Assembly: GCA_020636745.1 (NCBI GenBank) | Contig: JACJXH010000003.1 | Span: 248,001-312,000 of the forward strand | DNA from: Lentimicrobiaceae bacterium | GTDB taxonomy: Bacteria > Bacteroidota > Bacteroidia > Bacteroidales > Lentimicrobiaceae | DNA length: 64,000 nucleotides | Direction: 5' to 3' | Shown here: piece after piece, positions 7,787 to 16,199 of the stretch | Numbering within the stretch: position 1 is the first letter of the stretch | Layout: every line of letters starts with the position of its first letter | Made by a program: the position numbers and the translations under genes | The notes under the pieces: model-generated | The model's input: only the letters and a program-made list of their open reading frames with translations | Told to the model about the DNA's origin: nothing | The model's database searches: none

Positions 7787-9915
7787 AAAATTTCAGGTTT
7801 ATTCAGTTTATAAAGAGTTAAAGTAAAGGTTACTCCACCCTCTGCATTGTTTTTAAATTCAATTTTTCCTCCAAGTTTTTCAACAAAAGTCTTCACAATG
7901 GCCAATCCCAGCCCCGTACCGCCTGATTCTTTCTGGCCGGAATAAAACGGGTCAAAAAGTGTTTCACCAATTTCATCAGGAATTCCGGGGCCGTTATCAG
8001 CAATTGAAAGCCGGATATGTCCTGCATTGTCTTTCACTTTAATGACTATTCTTTTTTCGGAGCGCTCAACATTTTTTAAAGCCTGCATTGCATTCACCAA
8101 CAGGTTGATAACTATTTGTTCAATCTGAATGAATGAAGCTTTGATCATGATTTCATTTTCGGGAAGGATAAGTTTAGTTGTTATTTTTTGTTCAGAAATC
8201 TGTGTTTCGAGAAGCGAATAGGCATTGTTAATTATCTGAACCAAATCAACCTCGAGTTCCGATTCTGTCGATGAAGGTGCAATCCAGAAATTTCTCATGT
8301 GCCGGATTATCTCATCGATACGTGAGATGCCACTTTTGAGGGTCGTTAACTTGTTTTTGATGATTTCAGGAAGCTCAGTTGAATTCTGGCGCTCCCAATA
8401 AGCAATGCTGTCGACTGTAACGCGCAGTGCATTCAGCGGTTGATTTATCTCATGTGTAATGCCCGATGCCATTACCCCAATGGATGCAAGCCGCGATGAT
8501 TTTTCGAGAATTTGTATGGCTTTAACGTGTTTTTTCTCTACCTCAAGATGCATATTCATTTGCATATTACGTTCCCAGGCGTTGGCAATGAGCTGCACAA
8601 GAGTGGTCAGTTCATTTATTTCACTTTCATCCCATTTATAAGTATAAGCCTGCGAAAACCCAGCCATTCCGATTAGCTTTGTTCCAACCCTGATAGGAAA
8701 AATTGCAATTGCACCAATCTCACGCTGTTGATAAAATGTTTGCTCTTCAGGAGTCAGGTTAGACAGGTTCTCAGAAATAAAAAAGTCAGATTTTTTGAGC
8801 TCCTCAATTATTCTATTCAACTTGCTGTACTCCTGTTTTTTAAGTTCGAGTATTCCTTTCCCTTCAATAGAAAGTTTGCTTCCAATAATGTTTTTAATAG
8901 CCCCCCGAACATCAAACTTATACAAGGAAACTTTACCAATATGGTAATGATTGGTAATACGCTGCAGAATTGGATCAGTTACTTTGGTAAAGTCATTGGT
9001 TGAATTAAGAAGTACCACAACGTCAGCTATCAACTTTTGAAACTCATACCTGTCTTCAAGATGCTTTTGCTTTTGTTGAAGTGATTTTTCTGCAACAACT
9101 CTTTTGCGAATGGCATTAGATAAAATCAAAATAATTGCCAATGCTACAGAAAGAATAATGATACCAATGTTTATCAGCTTTTTGTTGGTTGAATAAAGGC
9201 TAACAGGCTTGTTTAGTATCTGCGATTCAGCCGGAAGTTTATTTAGAGATATTTTGTACTTTTTGAGTTGATTATAATCGAAAATATACTGACTAAGACT
9301 TTCAATAATGACAGGAATGCTGTCGGGCTGTTTACCCTGAAGTATTTCAATGGCCATTTGGCCGGCTTTAAACCCCTGCTCCTCACCGCTTATCATCTTA
9401 CCCCCGATTACACGGCCATTCATAAAAAATTTCCAGGTAGTATAAACAGGAGCTTTTACATCTTTGGGTATCAAGTCAATATTATCGCGGTAAGATAAAA
9501 ACGTCCCATCTTTGTCTTTATTGAAAGTAAGGAGTAATATCACGCTTTGATCGTCCAGGCTGCGAATTGAATCATAAAAATCACTTTTCCGCAGATTGTC
9601 CCAGTAAATAAACCGTAACCTTTGATGATAAAATGGTTCAAGTTTTTTCAGGAGATGAATATTTTCAATTGCGGTGGTTGTTTTATTGTCATTGATGATA
9701 TAAAGCTTATCGCTGTTCTTATGCAAAGCCGTAATCAGGTCAATTGTAGCCTTAAAGTCGGGATCTTCTGTAATGCCGGTAATGCTTTTTTGGTTTTCAA
9801 TCATGGATGGGCTGTAATTATTGATACCGCAAAAAACAACCGGAGTCTCACCAAAGTATTTTTTTCTGTTTCTCAGCACAAAATCAAGCGCATCATTGTC
9901 ACTTGTTATCACCAA
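7783..9915 (-). CDS. sensor histidine kinase, main fragment (sensor domain interrupted by frameshift)
   Basis: This frame encodes the rest of an ABC-substrate-binding-like periplasmic domain, a transmembrane helix (IGIIILSVALAIILILSNAI), a GAF-like domain, a dimerisation/phospho-acceptor helix (GITHEINQPLNALR) and a HATPase domain (DNGPGIP, GTGLGLAIVKTFVEKLGG). The TTG at 9915 is not a real start: it is the Leu of a segment reading KGTSFDLVITSDNDALDF, and the open frame continues upstream to about 9946. The missing N-terminus, with its signal peptide, lies in another frame at 9933-10184. The partner response regulator overlaps the 3' end by 4 bases. As written the kinase would lack a signal peptide and half its sensor. 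Sequencing error, true mutation and frameshifting remain possible. Confidence 0.8.
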   Translation of the reverse strand: MVITSDNDALDFVLRNRKKYFGETPVVFCGINNYSPSMIENQKSITGITEDPDFKATIDLITALHKNSDKLYIINDNKTTTAIENIHLLKKLEPFYHQRLRFIYWDNLRKSDFYDSIRSLDDQSVILLLTFNKDKDGTFLSYRDNIDLIPKDVKAPVYTTWKFFMNGRVIGGKMISGEEQGFKAGQMAIEILQGKQPDSIPVIIESLSQYIFDYNQLKKYKISLNKLPAESQILNKPVSLYSTNKKLINIGIIILSVALAIILILSNAIRKRVVAEKSLQQKQKHLEDRYEFQKLIADVVVLLNSTNDFTKVTDPILQRITNHYHIGKVSLYKFDVRGAIKNIIGSKLSIEGKGILELKKQEYSKLNRIIEELKKSDFFISENLSNLTPEEQTFYQQREIGAIAIFPIRVGTKLIGMAGFSQAYTYKWDESEINELTTLVQLIANAWERNMQMNMHLEVEKKHVKAIQILEKSSRLASIGVMASGITHEINQPLNALRVTVDSIAYWERQNSTELPEIIKNKLTTLKSGISRIDEIIRHMRNFWIAPSSTESELEVDLVQIINNAYSLLETQISEQKITTKLILPENEIMIKASFIQIEQIVINLLVNAMQALKNVERSEKRIVIKVKDNAGHIRLSIADNGPGIPDEIGETLFDPFYSGQKESGGTGLGLAIVKTFVEKLGGKIEFKNNAEGGVTFTLTLYKLNKPEIL

Positions 9916-9932
9916 ATCAAAAGAAGTTCCTT

Positions 9933-10184
9933 TTATTTTATTTCATATAATTTTTCAAGGCCTTCAAAATAGTCCTGATTCAGATTTCTTTTCCTGTCAA
10001 GATATTCAAAAAAGAGTTCCACACTTTCCTCAACAGGTTTAAAAGCTCTGTGAATGCCTTTATTCACATTATCAGTCCAGGTTAATCCTTCATTGTAAGA
10101 ATGGAATACAAGCACTTTTTTTCGCTGTGCCTGAACCAATAACGGAATAAAAAATACAAGAAGTATTATCAGCTTTCCCTTCAT
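9933..10184 (-). pseudogene. N-terminal fragment of the same sensor histidine kinase
   Basis: The 83 codons give a signal peptide (MKGKLIILLVFFIPLLVQAQ) followed by KKVLVFHSYNEGLTWTDN, the typical opening strand of an ABC-type substrate-binding fold used as a sensor, and stop after EKLYEIK. Adding one base in the A/T-rich run at 9936-9946 (minus strand AAATAAAATAAAAGG) would give EIK-Y-KGTSFDLVITSDN and restore a single protein of about 795 residues. The two pieces therefore form one gene. I label this part a fragment and do not treat it as an independent small secreted protein. Confidence 0.75.
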
Positions 10185-10416
10185 CTGATTGAGATTCGTA
10201 AATAATAATGAAAATTATTCAGGCTGCTTTAAGATTCTATCCGAAGTGTTTTCAAAAATAGACAATATTTTGCCACAAGGCCTTCACTATCATGAACAGC
10301 CTGGGTAAAAGCGATGAGATATTTGTATTGTTGTTTATGTAAACGGCTAAAAACCAACTTACAAGCAACTGAACTCAGGCAATCATTATGCTGAGCAACA
10401 GCCTTAACTGGTACTT

Positions 10417-10869
10417 TTATTGAAGCTTAAGGTAATTTTCGATCAATATTACAATAGCATCAGCAACAAGAATTAAAAGAAACCCGGCCTCATTCTTTAA
10501 TTTGGCTTTTCCAAGTATTCCTGTTAAAGCCACTAAAAGTGTAACAACAGCAGCCAAAACTGAATTCCCATGCCAGTGATTAAAAATCCATAGCCAGTAT
10601 AAAAATATAGTGGCTGCCATCAGGCATATTATCGTTCGTTCAAAAATGGGCTTCCTTTTTACGGTTAATCCATAAATAAAAGCCAATGCTACAAAAATCA
10701 GGTAAACATAAAATCCTGAAAATCCGAAAGATTTTGGAATAAAAACAGTGATCAGAACACTTGCCGCCATTCCAGTTGTAACAATGGCCGGATATAATTT
10801 CCTGGTTACAATGGTATGGTAAATGGCCGATAAGACAGCCAGTAATAAAATTGCGTTTAAAATCATCAC
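10417..10869 (-). CDS. small integral membrane protein of unknown function
   Basis: The protein has 150 residues and is almost entirely hydrophobic, with about six short membrane segments (MILNAILLLAVLSAIYHTIV, then AIVTTGMAASVLITVF, GFYVYLIFVALAFIYGLTV and so on). I see no catalytic motif or known family. Its gene is divergent from the yggS-like gene 82 bases away and is separated by 232 bases from the kinase downstream, so it looks monocistronic. Composition and codon use resemble its neighbours. It is probably a real membrane gene, but I assign no function. Confidence 0.6.
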   Translation of the reverse strand: MMILNAILLLAVLSAIYHTIVTRKLYPAIVTTGMAASVLITVFIPKSFGFSGFYVYLIFVALAFIYGLTVKRKPIFERTIICLMAATIFLYWLWIFNHWHGNSVLAAVVTLLVALTGILGKAKLKNEAGFLLILVADAIVILIENYLKLQ

Positions 10870-10924
10870 ATAAAAATAGAGCTTATTTTCTGTATAAAGC
10901 TAAAGAATCCCTGAATTATTATAA

Positions 10925-10932
10925 TAAATTTG
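10925..10932 (+). promoter_or_regulatory. Bacteroidota -7 element before the yggS-like gene
   Basis: TAAATTTG, followed by C, matches the Bacteroidota TAnnTTTG element. Transcription should start near 10938-10942. This excludes the ATG at 10934 and supports the ATG at 10952. No good -33 TTG is visible. Confidence 0.5.
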
Positions 10933-10951
10933 CATGAGCTACTTTTTAATT

Positions 10952-11617
10952 ATGGAAATCCTTACTGAACATATTAACAATATTATACAGCAGATACCGG
11001 CGCATGTAAGCCTCATTGCTGTAACCAAGACACGGCCTGTTGAGGTACTGAGACAGGCCTATGACATAGGTTTGCGTGACTTTGGCGAAAACAGGGTACA
11101 GGAAATGATTGACAAGCATTCTAACCTGCCCAGTGATATCAGATGGCACCAGATAGGTCATTTGCAAACCAATAAAGTGAAGTTCATAGCTCCGTTTATT
11201 CACTTGATTCACAGTGTTGAAAGCCTGAAATTACTTGAAGAAATAAATAAACAGGCGAAAAAAAACAACCGGGTTATAGATTGTTTGCTTCAGGTGTATA
11301 TAGCTACAGAAGAATCAAAATTTGGCCTCGACGAAACAGAGATGGAAGATTTACTGTCGTCATCAGCATATAAAACGATGAACAACATCAGAATATGCGG
11401 GCTTATGGGTATGGCTACCTTTACTGATGATGTTTCACTTATCAGAAAGGAGTTTACTTCATTGAAAGCGATTTTTGAAACAGTTAAACAAAAGCATTTT
11501 GCTAATCTGTCATCTTTCAATCAATTGTCAATGGGAATGTCGGGCGATTATCAAATAGCCATAGAAGAAGGCAGTACGATGGTAAGAATTGGCACAGCGC
11601 TTTTCGGCGACCGTTAA
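10952..11617 (+). CDS. YggS/PROSC-family PLP-binding protein
   Basis: This 221-residue protein belongs to the alanine-racemase-like single-domain PLP family involved in pyridoxal phosphate homeostasis in the cytoplasm. LIAVTKTRPV contains the PLP-binding lysine (K26). GLRDFGENRVQEM, WHQIGHLQTNKVK and the closing MSGDYQIAIEEGSTMVRIGTALFG are all characteristic. I start at 10952 because the upstream in-frame ATG at 10934 lies within two bases of the -7 promoter element and probably is not in the transcript. The gene stands alone between a membrane protein and a small secreted protein. Family confidence is high. Confidence 0.9.
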   Translation: MEILTEHINNIIQQIPAHVSLIAVTKTRPVEVLRQAYDIGLRDFGENRVQEMIDKHSNLPSDIRWHQIGHLQTNKVKFIAPFIHLIHSVESLKLLEEINKQAKKNNRVIDCLLQVYIATEESKFGLDETEMEDLLSSSAYKTMNNIRICGLMGMATFTDDVSLIRKEFTSLKAIFETVKQKHFANLSSFNQLSMGMSGDYQIAIEEGSTMVRIGTALFGDR

Positions 11618-11715
11618 GCATTTGCATTAGCCTGATATGTATTGTGCCTAACATCACCTCCATTAACTTAACATTGTTTTAACATTGGCTTAACTTACAC
11701 TTAAAGATGTCGCTA

Positions 11716-11723
11716 TAAATTTG
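11716..11723 (+). promoter_or_regulatory. -7 element before the carboxypeptidase-like domain protein
   Basis: TAAATTTG, followed by C, lies 23 bases ahead of the start ATG at 11746. This gives a short leader, which is usual here. There is no clear -33 TTG at the right distance. Confidence 0.5.
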
Positions 11724-11745
11724 CAACATCAAAGAAAGATAAGCC

Positions 11746-12096
11746 ATGAAAAACACAATTAAAATATTAGCCGTTACAGCTTTTGCATTATTATTCAGCA
11801 GTTTATCATTTGCTGAAGGCCATCCAACTCATTTACCGGTTGCAACAGCAACTGTAAGTGGCACAGTTCAGGATATTAATTCCGGCGAATCGCTTGCTGG
11901 TGTTGCTGTATCAGTAGAAGGAACCGATTTGAAGGTTTACACTGATCTTGATGGTAATTTTACTATCAATAACCTTGAACCCGGAACTTACAATCTCATT
12001 CTTTCTATGATTTCATATAAAAACAGCTTAATTGAAAATGTTGAGCTGCAGGCTAATGATAAAGAAGAAATGGATATTAAACTCGACAACAAATAA
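11746..12096 (+). CDS. secreted stand-alone carboxypeptidase-like regulatory domain protein
   Basis: The protein has 116 residues: a signal peptide (to about FAEG, residue 25) and a single carboxypeptidase-D-regulatory-like domain (TVSGTVQDINSGESLAGV, YTDLDGNFTINNLEPGTYNL, ending DIKLDNK). The same fold forms the N-terminal extension of the TonB-dependent receptor encoded 1.1 kb further on, where the matching segments are RGTVYDDATGESLPGV and MTDFDGKFNLSIAPGNYTL. Here no plug or barrel follows, and a strong terminator closes the gene 20 bases after the stop. Its role is unknown; a periplasmic accessory or decoy for such receptors is one guess. Expression looks autonomous, with its own promoter and terminator. 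Confidence 0.75.
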   Translation: MKNTIKILAVTAFALLFSSLSFAEGHPTHLPVATATVSGTVQDINSGESLAGVAVSVEGTDLKVYTDLDGNFTINNLEPGTYNLILSMISYKNSLIENVELQANDKEEMDIKLDNK

Positions 12097-12116
12097 CCTC
12101 TGCCAGATACTTTGAA

Positions 12117-12145
12117 AGGAGCCATTTGAAATGGCTCCTTTTTTT
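12117..12145 (+). terminator. intrinsic terminator
   Basis: AGGAGCCATTT pairs with AAATGGCTCCT around a one-base centre and is followed by a run of T. It lies 20 bases after the stop of the carboxypeptidase-like domain gene. Confidence 0.85.
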
Positions 12146-12450
12146 GTTTCCGGCATTTTATATTTTAGTGATACATTTTCGGATGTGAAATGAGCAACCT
12201 GCGTTTTTACATCAAAAGCAACAAGGAAAGGTGCGGGCGTATTTTTATTTTAATCACCCGATCGCTATACATACCAAAGAGCAGAGGATGTTTATAATTC
12301 CGGAATGTTGCTTTAGCAGAGCAGTTCCCGTTTTTTTTCAATGACTACTGTATTTATAAATATCCCAATCGGCTCAATAAGCCAGTTAAGTAAAGCTTAG
12401 GTTTAAATTACAGAGAGAGCTAAAGTTGAGAGAAATTCTGTTGATAAAAA

Positions 12451-12487
12451 CATAAACCGGTTGCAGCAAAATTGCAACCGGTTTATG
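12451..12487 (-). terminator. intrinsic terminator of the MORN gene
   Basis: A perfect 15-base-pair stem (CATAAACCGGTTGCA and its complement, 7-base loop) is followed on the minus strand by TTTTTATC. It lies about 80 bases after the MORN-protein stop. Confidence 0.75.
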
Positions 12488-12569
12488 ATCTGATTTTATT
12501 AAAAACAAAGGCTGAATCGTGAGATTAACAGAACTAAAAAGCCTGGCTAAACAAGAGTTAAACTATAAA

Positions 12570-13028
12570 CTATTCATACTCACGTTCCATAATCAGTTTG
12601 CCGGTTTCATCCCACTTTCGCCATATACCCGACCTTTTGCCAAGAATATAATGCATCTCATAAAGCAGATTACCATTGTTGTCCCAAACAAACCAGTCTC
12701 CGTTTTTTAAATCATTCTCATATCCGGCCTCGGCAGTTTTTACATTTTCTTCACTCCAGTTGTTCCACTTTCCTGTCTTCTTGCCTTCATCATATTCGCG
12801 TAATTCCTTTATGTTTCCGTTAGGGTAATACAGAATCATTTTACCGTGAACAAGGCCATTTTTGATATTTTGTTCCAGCTGGATTTTCCCATTTTCATCA
12901 TACTCAATATTCTGGCCGGTAAATAGCATGCCTTTTTTATAATACCTACCGTCCTGATATTCCAGGTTTTGAGCAAATGCAAAGGCTCCAAGAGTCAGAA
13001 AAAGAATCGAAATCGCTATTTTTTTCAT
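12570..13028 (-). CDS. secreted MORN-repeat protein
   Basis: The 152 residues comprise a signal peptide (MKKIAISILFLTLGAFAFAQ) and five to six MORN_2-type repeats of the form YxNGxIKxxxxYxxGKKTGxW (for example YPNGNIKELREYDEGKKTGK and WDNNGNLLYEMHYILGKRSG). Such proteins are often auto-named YwqK-like antitoxins, but no toxin lies nearby and the protein is exported, so that name should not be read as function. Secreted MORN proteins are common in Bacteroidota and their role is unknown. The gene stands alone with its own terminator. Confidence 0.75.
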   Translation of the reverse strand: MKKIAISILFLTLGAFAFAQNLEYQDGRYYKKGMLFTGQNIEYDENGKIQLEQNIKNGLVHGKMILYYPNGNIKELREYDEGKKTGKWNNWSEENVKTAEAGYENDLKNGDWFVWDNNGNLLYEMHYILGKRSGIWRKWDETGKLIMEREYE

Positions 13029-13221
13029 AATTATTTTGTGTTAAATCAATTGCCTCAGTTTTGCTGCTTCATGCAATAGCTAAAGATAATGAATATCAGT
13101 TAACCAAAATACATTCATCAGTTTTTCAAATGATTGCGGCATGACTGCTAAATAATCAGCAAATTGCCACTGATAGTTTTGATTTTGCCGATGAAGACTT
13201 ACAAACTGAGAAATGAAAAGA

Positions 13222-16113
13222 TTAAAAGAATTTATATCCCAGGCGAAGCTGAAAAGTTGTACCCTGATTCAATTTGGTAAAAAACTGGTCAGCTGTGTTA
13301 TAAGATACAAACACCGATTCTTTCTTTTGATTCAGGATATTCTCAATTTTCAAACCAATCTGCATACGTTTATTCTTGCCGAATGATTTATTGGTATTCA
13401 GATTGAGGCTATGAAATTGTTTTGAATAAATATCCGGACGATCGACAATACCGACTATCTCAAGAGTTTGTCCTTGTACATTGTAATAAACTCCAGCCTC
13501 AAAACCTTTCCAGAAACCCATTTCACCGCCATTATAAGCCAAACCGGCATTGACAATAAAAGGAGCTTGTCCGGCCATATCGCGATAATTATCAATTGAC
13601 TGTCCATTCCGGGCATTTTCAATTCTCGACTGATATTCAGTATTGCTCAGTTTTATTTTTGAACGGGTGAGAGTCAGATTGGCAGAAAAAGAGAAATTGC
13701 TCAATGTCTGGCTTATAATATCGAGATTTTTTCTCAATTCTAGTTCAACGCCGGCAACTTCTCCATCGCCCACATTTCGGGGTTGGAAAGCGCCCACAAG
13801 CGTGGCAAACTGCACAATTTCAATAGGTTTGCTAAACGACTTATAAAAAGCCCCCAATGAAACAGTTTCTCCTTTTTGGCCAAACAATTCCCACCTGATG
13901 TCATAATTCTGAATATTGGTGCTTTGAAGCTTTCCATCCCAATATTCAATACCTGCAAAATCATTGGCATCGCGGAATAAACCACCAATAAAAGTCCGGC
14001 CTGTAATTGGATCAAAGATTTCAGCATAAGACAACTCTTTGAATGAAGGACGGGCAATTGTTTTAGCATAAGAAACCCTGATATTCTGGTTTTTTGTAAC
14101 GTTGTAAATAAGATTTACCGTCGGGAAAATATCCAGTTGGTCAATAACAACCTCGTTATCCAACACATTTGTTCCAAGTTGATCCTGGCCTGTATAGCGC
14201 TGTATGAAATTTTCACCACGCACCCCAAGTATAGCTTTCAGATGTTTAACAGGGTTCAGCTCCCATGAAACAAAGGCAGCCGTATTGGCGTTATTGGCAT
14301 CAAACTGGTTAGGATTTGTAGGAATAAACGGAGCCTCATAGGTTGTCCCTTTTACAGAAGAACCTCCCATCGGCCATAAGTTCTCCGGGCTAAAAATCTC
14401 ATTGGGATCACCGGTAAGTTGAACGTTGCGGATATTAATGGCAAAATTCAAGATACTATACGATCTTTCTTTATAAGTATATGCGCCACCAAACATCAAT
14501 TTTGATTTATTGCCCAGAACGCTCATTTCCTTCGTTATATTCAGAATGCCCGCCAGATTTGTTTCTTCAAGGTCGCGCCAGATTCGCTCAGGGAAGCCCG
14601 ATTCGGTGCTGATGGAATATGCTCCATCACGCACTTCATATCGCGTAAAACGTACATCGGGGTCTTTAATTTTAGCAAAAGTTGGTGAGAGTTTCCAATC
14701 AATTTCCCAATTGTGAATGATGTGTTTACCGTTAAAAAGGATGTTGGTGAGTGAACGCTGACTGTATTCAAGATTATGCTGAACCCCTTCAAAAACAGTA
14801 CCCTGGTTAGATTTTTGATAATCAAAAACACCTGCTTTGGACTCACCATTCTGCAATTTTAGAAAGTTGATACGGATTTTTGAATGATTGGACTTTATGG
14901 CTATTCCTGCCAATCCACTCAACAGTACATTGTTAATACCAAAATCGCCACTTTGCAGTTCGCGCGTTTCCAACACGTTAATCCCGGGGTTTTCTGACAT
15001 TCCATAACGACCATATTCAGCATTCTCATAGTACTCCGTATTATTCTTGTACGAAAGTGCCACATTGTAACCCCAGGTCCATTTTTTGCCTGAAATTTGA
15101 TTTCCAACAGTGGCTCCGATGCTATAATCCATAAAGCTATTCTGTTTCATTGTGGCCAGGGTCGGATTGAATGATTCGAGAATCTGGCGATACCTTAAGC
15201 CCTTGTCCCCGTCAGGATTACCCACAACTTCAGAAAAGAGAGGGATATCGGTCGAAGCCGGAATATCTCTTGTTCCGTCATCAAACCCAAGAAAATCAGT
15301 TTTACCCCCTTCGTAGGTTAGATAGTTGCTGTTCAGATGCATTTGTGGGTTATAACCCAGGCTGAACGAAATGTTTCCCGTTTTCTCTTCCGGAAAATCT
15401 TTAGTTTCAATATTGATCACACCTCCGGTAAAATCAGCGGGCAAATCAGCACTGAATGATTTATGCACTACTATATTATCGATCACATTTGTTGGAAAAA
15501 TATCCATCTGCAGGGTATTTCTATCAGGATCGAGCCCTGGTATATCAACACCATTGAGGATGGCTTTTGTGTACCTGTCGCCTAATCCACGAACATATAC
15601 ATACTTACCTCCTTCAACCGAAACGCCTGACACACGTTTCATGGATGAGGCCGCATCTGAATCTCCGATTCTTCTGAAGTTCACTGCAGAAATCCCGTCA
15701 AGCAGATTGGCAGATTTCTGCTTCATCGTAAGCATCGCGATTTCAGAGTTACGCACTACATCAGCGGTAATGGTTACTTCTGAAAGTTCAATCTTTGCTT
15801 CTTTTAATCGCAGATTGTCAAGCAGGTTTACTTCACCAGATTTAACCTGCATACCTTTGATGTTAATTGTTTCATATGAAATAAATGAAACCCTCAAAGT
15901 GTAGTTTCCGGGAGCTATACTGAGATTAAACTTTCCATCAAAGTCAGTCATGGTTCCTGTTGTAGTCCCTTCAACAAAAATGGTAACGCCTGGCAACGAT
16001 TCGCCAGTTGCGTCATCATACACTGTGCCCCGTATAAAACCATTCTGGGCAACTGAAATCAACGAAAACAAAAGAAAAATAATAAATGTGGTTAATTTTT
16101 TCAACGAATTCAT
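13222..16113 (-). CDS. TonB-dependent receptor with carboxypeptidase-like N-terminal domain
   Basis: The 963 residues run as signal peptide (1-22), carboxypeptidase-like domain (about 27-110), TonB plug (about 120-240; KYVYVRGLGDRYTKAILNGV, then GGVINIETKDFP) and an outer-membrane barrel ending in LRLGYKFF. It should import a ligand too large for porins, using energy from TonB-ExbBD. The preceding gene on the same strand encodes a beta-helix lipoprotein, 86 bases away with a hairpin between them; no SusD homologue is present, so this is not a standard glycan SusCD pair. The substrate is unknown. Confidence 0.88.
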   Translation of the reverse strand: MNSLKKLTTFIIFLLFSLISVAQNGFIRGTVYDDATGESLPGVTIFVEGTTTGTMTDFDGKFNLSIAPGNYTLRVSFISYETINIKGMQVKSGEVNLLDNLRLKEAKIELSEVTITADVVRNSEIAMLTMKQKSANLLDGISAVNFRRIGDSDAASSMKRVSGVSVEGGKYVYVRGLGDRYTKAILNGVDIPGLDPDRNTLQMDIFPTNVIDNIVVHKSFSADLPADFTGGVINIETKDFPEEKTGNISFSLGYNPQMHLNSNYLTYEGGKTDFLGFDDGTRDIPASTDIPLFSEVVGNPDGDKGLRYRQILESFNPTLATMKQNSFMDYSIGATVGNQISGKKWTWGYNVALSYKNNTEYYENAEYGRYGMSENPGINVLETRELQSGDFGINNVLLSGLAGIAIKSNHSKIRINFLKLQNGESKAGVFDYQKSNQGTVFEGVQHNLEYSQRSLTNILFNGKHIIHNWEIDWKLSPTFAKIKDPDVRFTRYEVRDGAYSISTESGFPERIWRDLEETNLAGILNITKEMSVLGNKSKLMFGGAYTYKERSYSILNFAINIRNVQLTGDPNEIFSPENLWPMGGSSVKGTTYEAPFIPTNPNQFDANNANTAAFVSWELNPVKHLKAILGVRGENFIQRYTGQDQLGTNVLDNEVVIDQLDIFPTVNLIYNVTKNQNIRVSYAKTIARPSFKELSYAEIFDPITGRTFIGGLFRDANDFAGIEYWDGKLQSTNIQNYDIRWELFGQKGETVSLGAFYKSFSKPIEIVQFATLVGAFQPRNVGDGEVAGVELELRKNLDIISQTLSNFSFSANLTLTRSKIKLSNTEYQSRIENARNGQSIDNYRDMAGQAPFIVNAGLAYNGGEMGFWKGFEAGVYYNVQGQTLEIVGIVDRPDIYSKQFHSLNLNTNKSFGKNKRMQIGLKIENILNQKKESVFVSYNTADQFFTKLNQGTTFQLRLGYKFF

Positions 16114-16145
16114 GTGTGTGAATTTGGGTTTTGATTCAGTAAAAT

Positions 16146-16175
16146 AAGCTCACAGGCCAATTGACCCGTGAGCTT
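16146..16175 (-). terminator. hairpin between lipoprotein and TonB receptor genes (possible attenuator)
   Basis: AAGCTCAC (16146-16153) pairs with GTGAGCTT (16168-16175), with further GG/CC pairing inside. On the minus strand it is followed by TATTTTACTG, a weak T-run. It lies 25 bases after the lipoprotein stop and 33 bases before the receptor start. It could lower receptor expression relative to the lipoprotein or protect the upstream message. Confidence 0.5.
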
Positions 16176-16199
16176 GGATTAAACGTGTGAGGTTAATCA

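Larger units (their letters stand above)
12097..12569. other. intergenic region with two terminators and no gene
   Basis: Between the convergent 116-residue protein gene and the MORN gene the sequence holds a plus-strand terminator (12117-12145) and a minus-strand terminator (12451-12487). A 35-codon ATG frame (12190-12297) in between shows no support for being coding. Nothing else is recognised. Confidence 0.5.

Noticed and set aside
12190..12297. A 35-codon plus-strand frame whose first residues loosely recall Bacteroidota integrases.
   Set aside because: It is very short, has no promoter or homologous continuation, and lies between two terminators. Chance is the simpler explanation.
12570..13028. 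The MORN protein as an antitoxin of the YwqK type.
   Set aside because: The protein has a signal peptide, and no toxin gene is adjacent.
15371..15904. A 177-codon plus-strand frame antisense to the TonB receptor.
   Set aside because: It mirrors the codons of the receptor plug region and has no promoter of its own.
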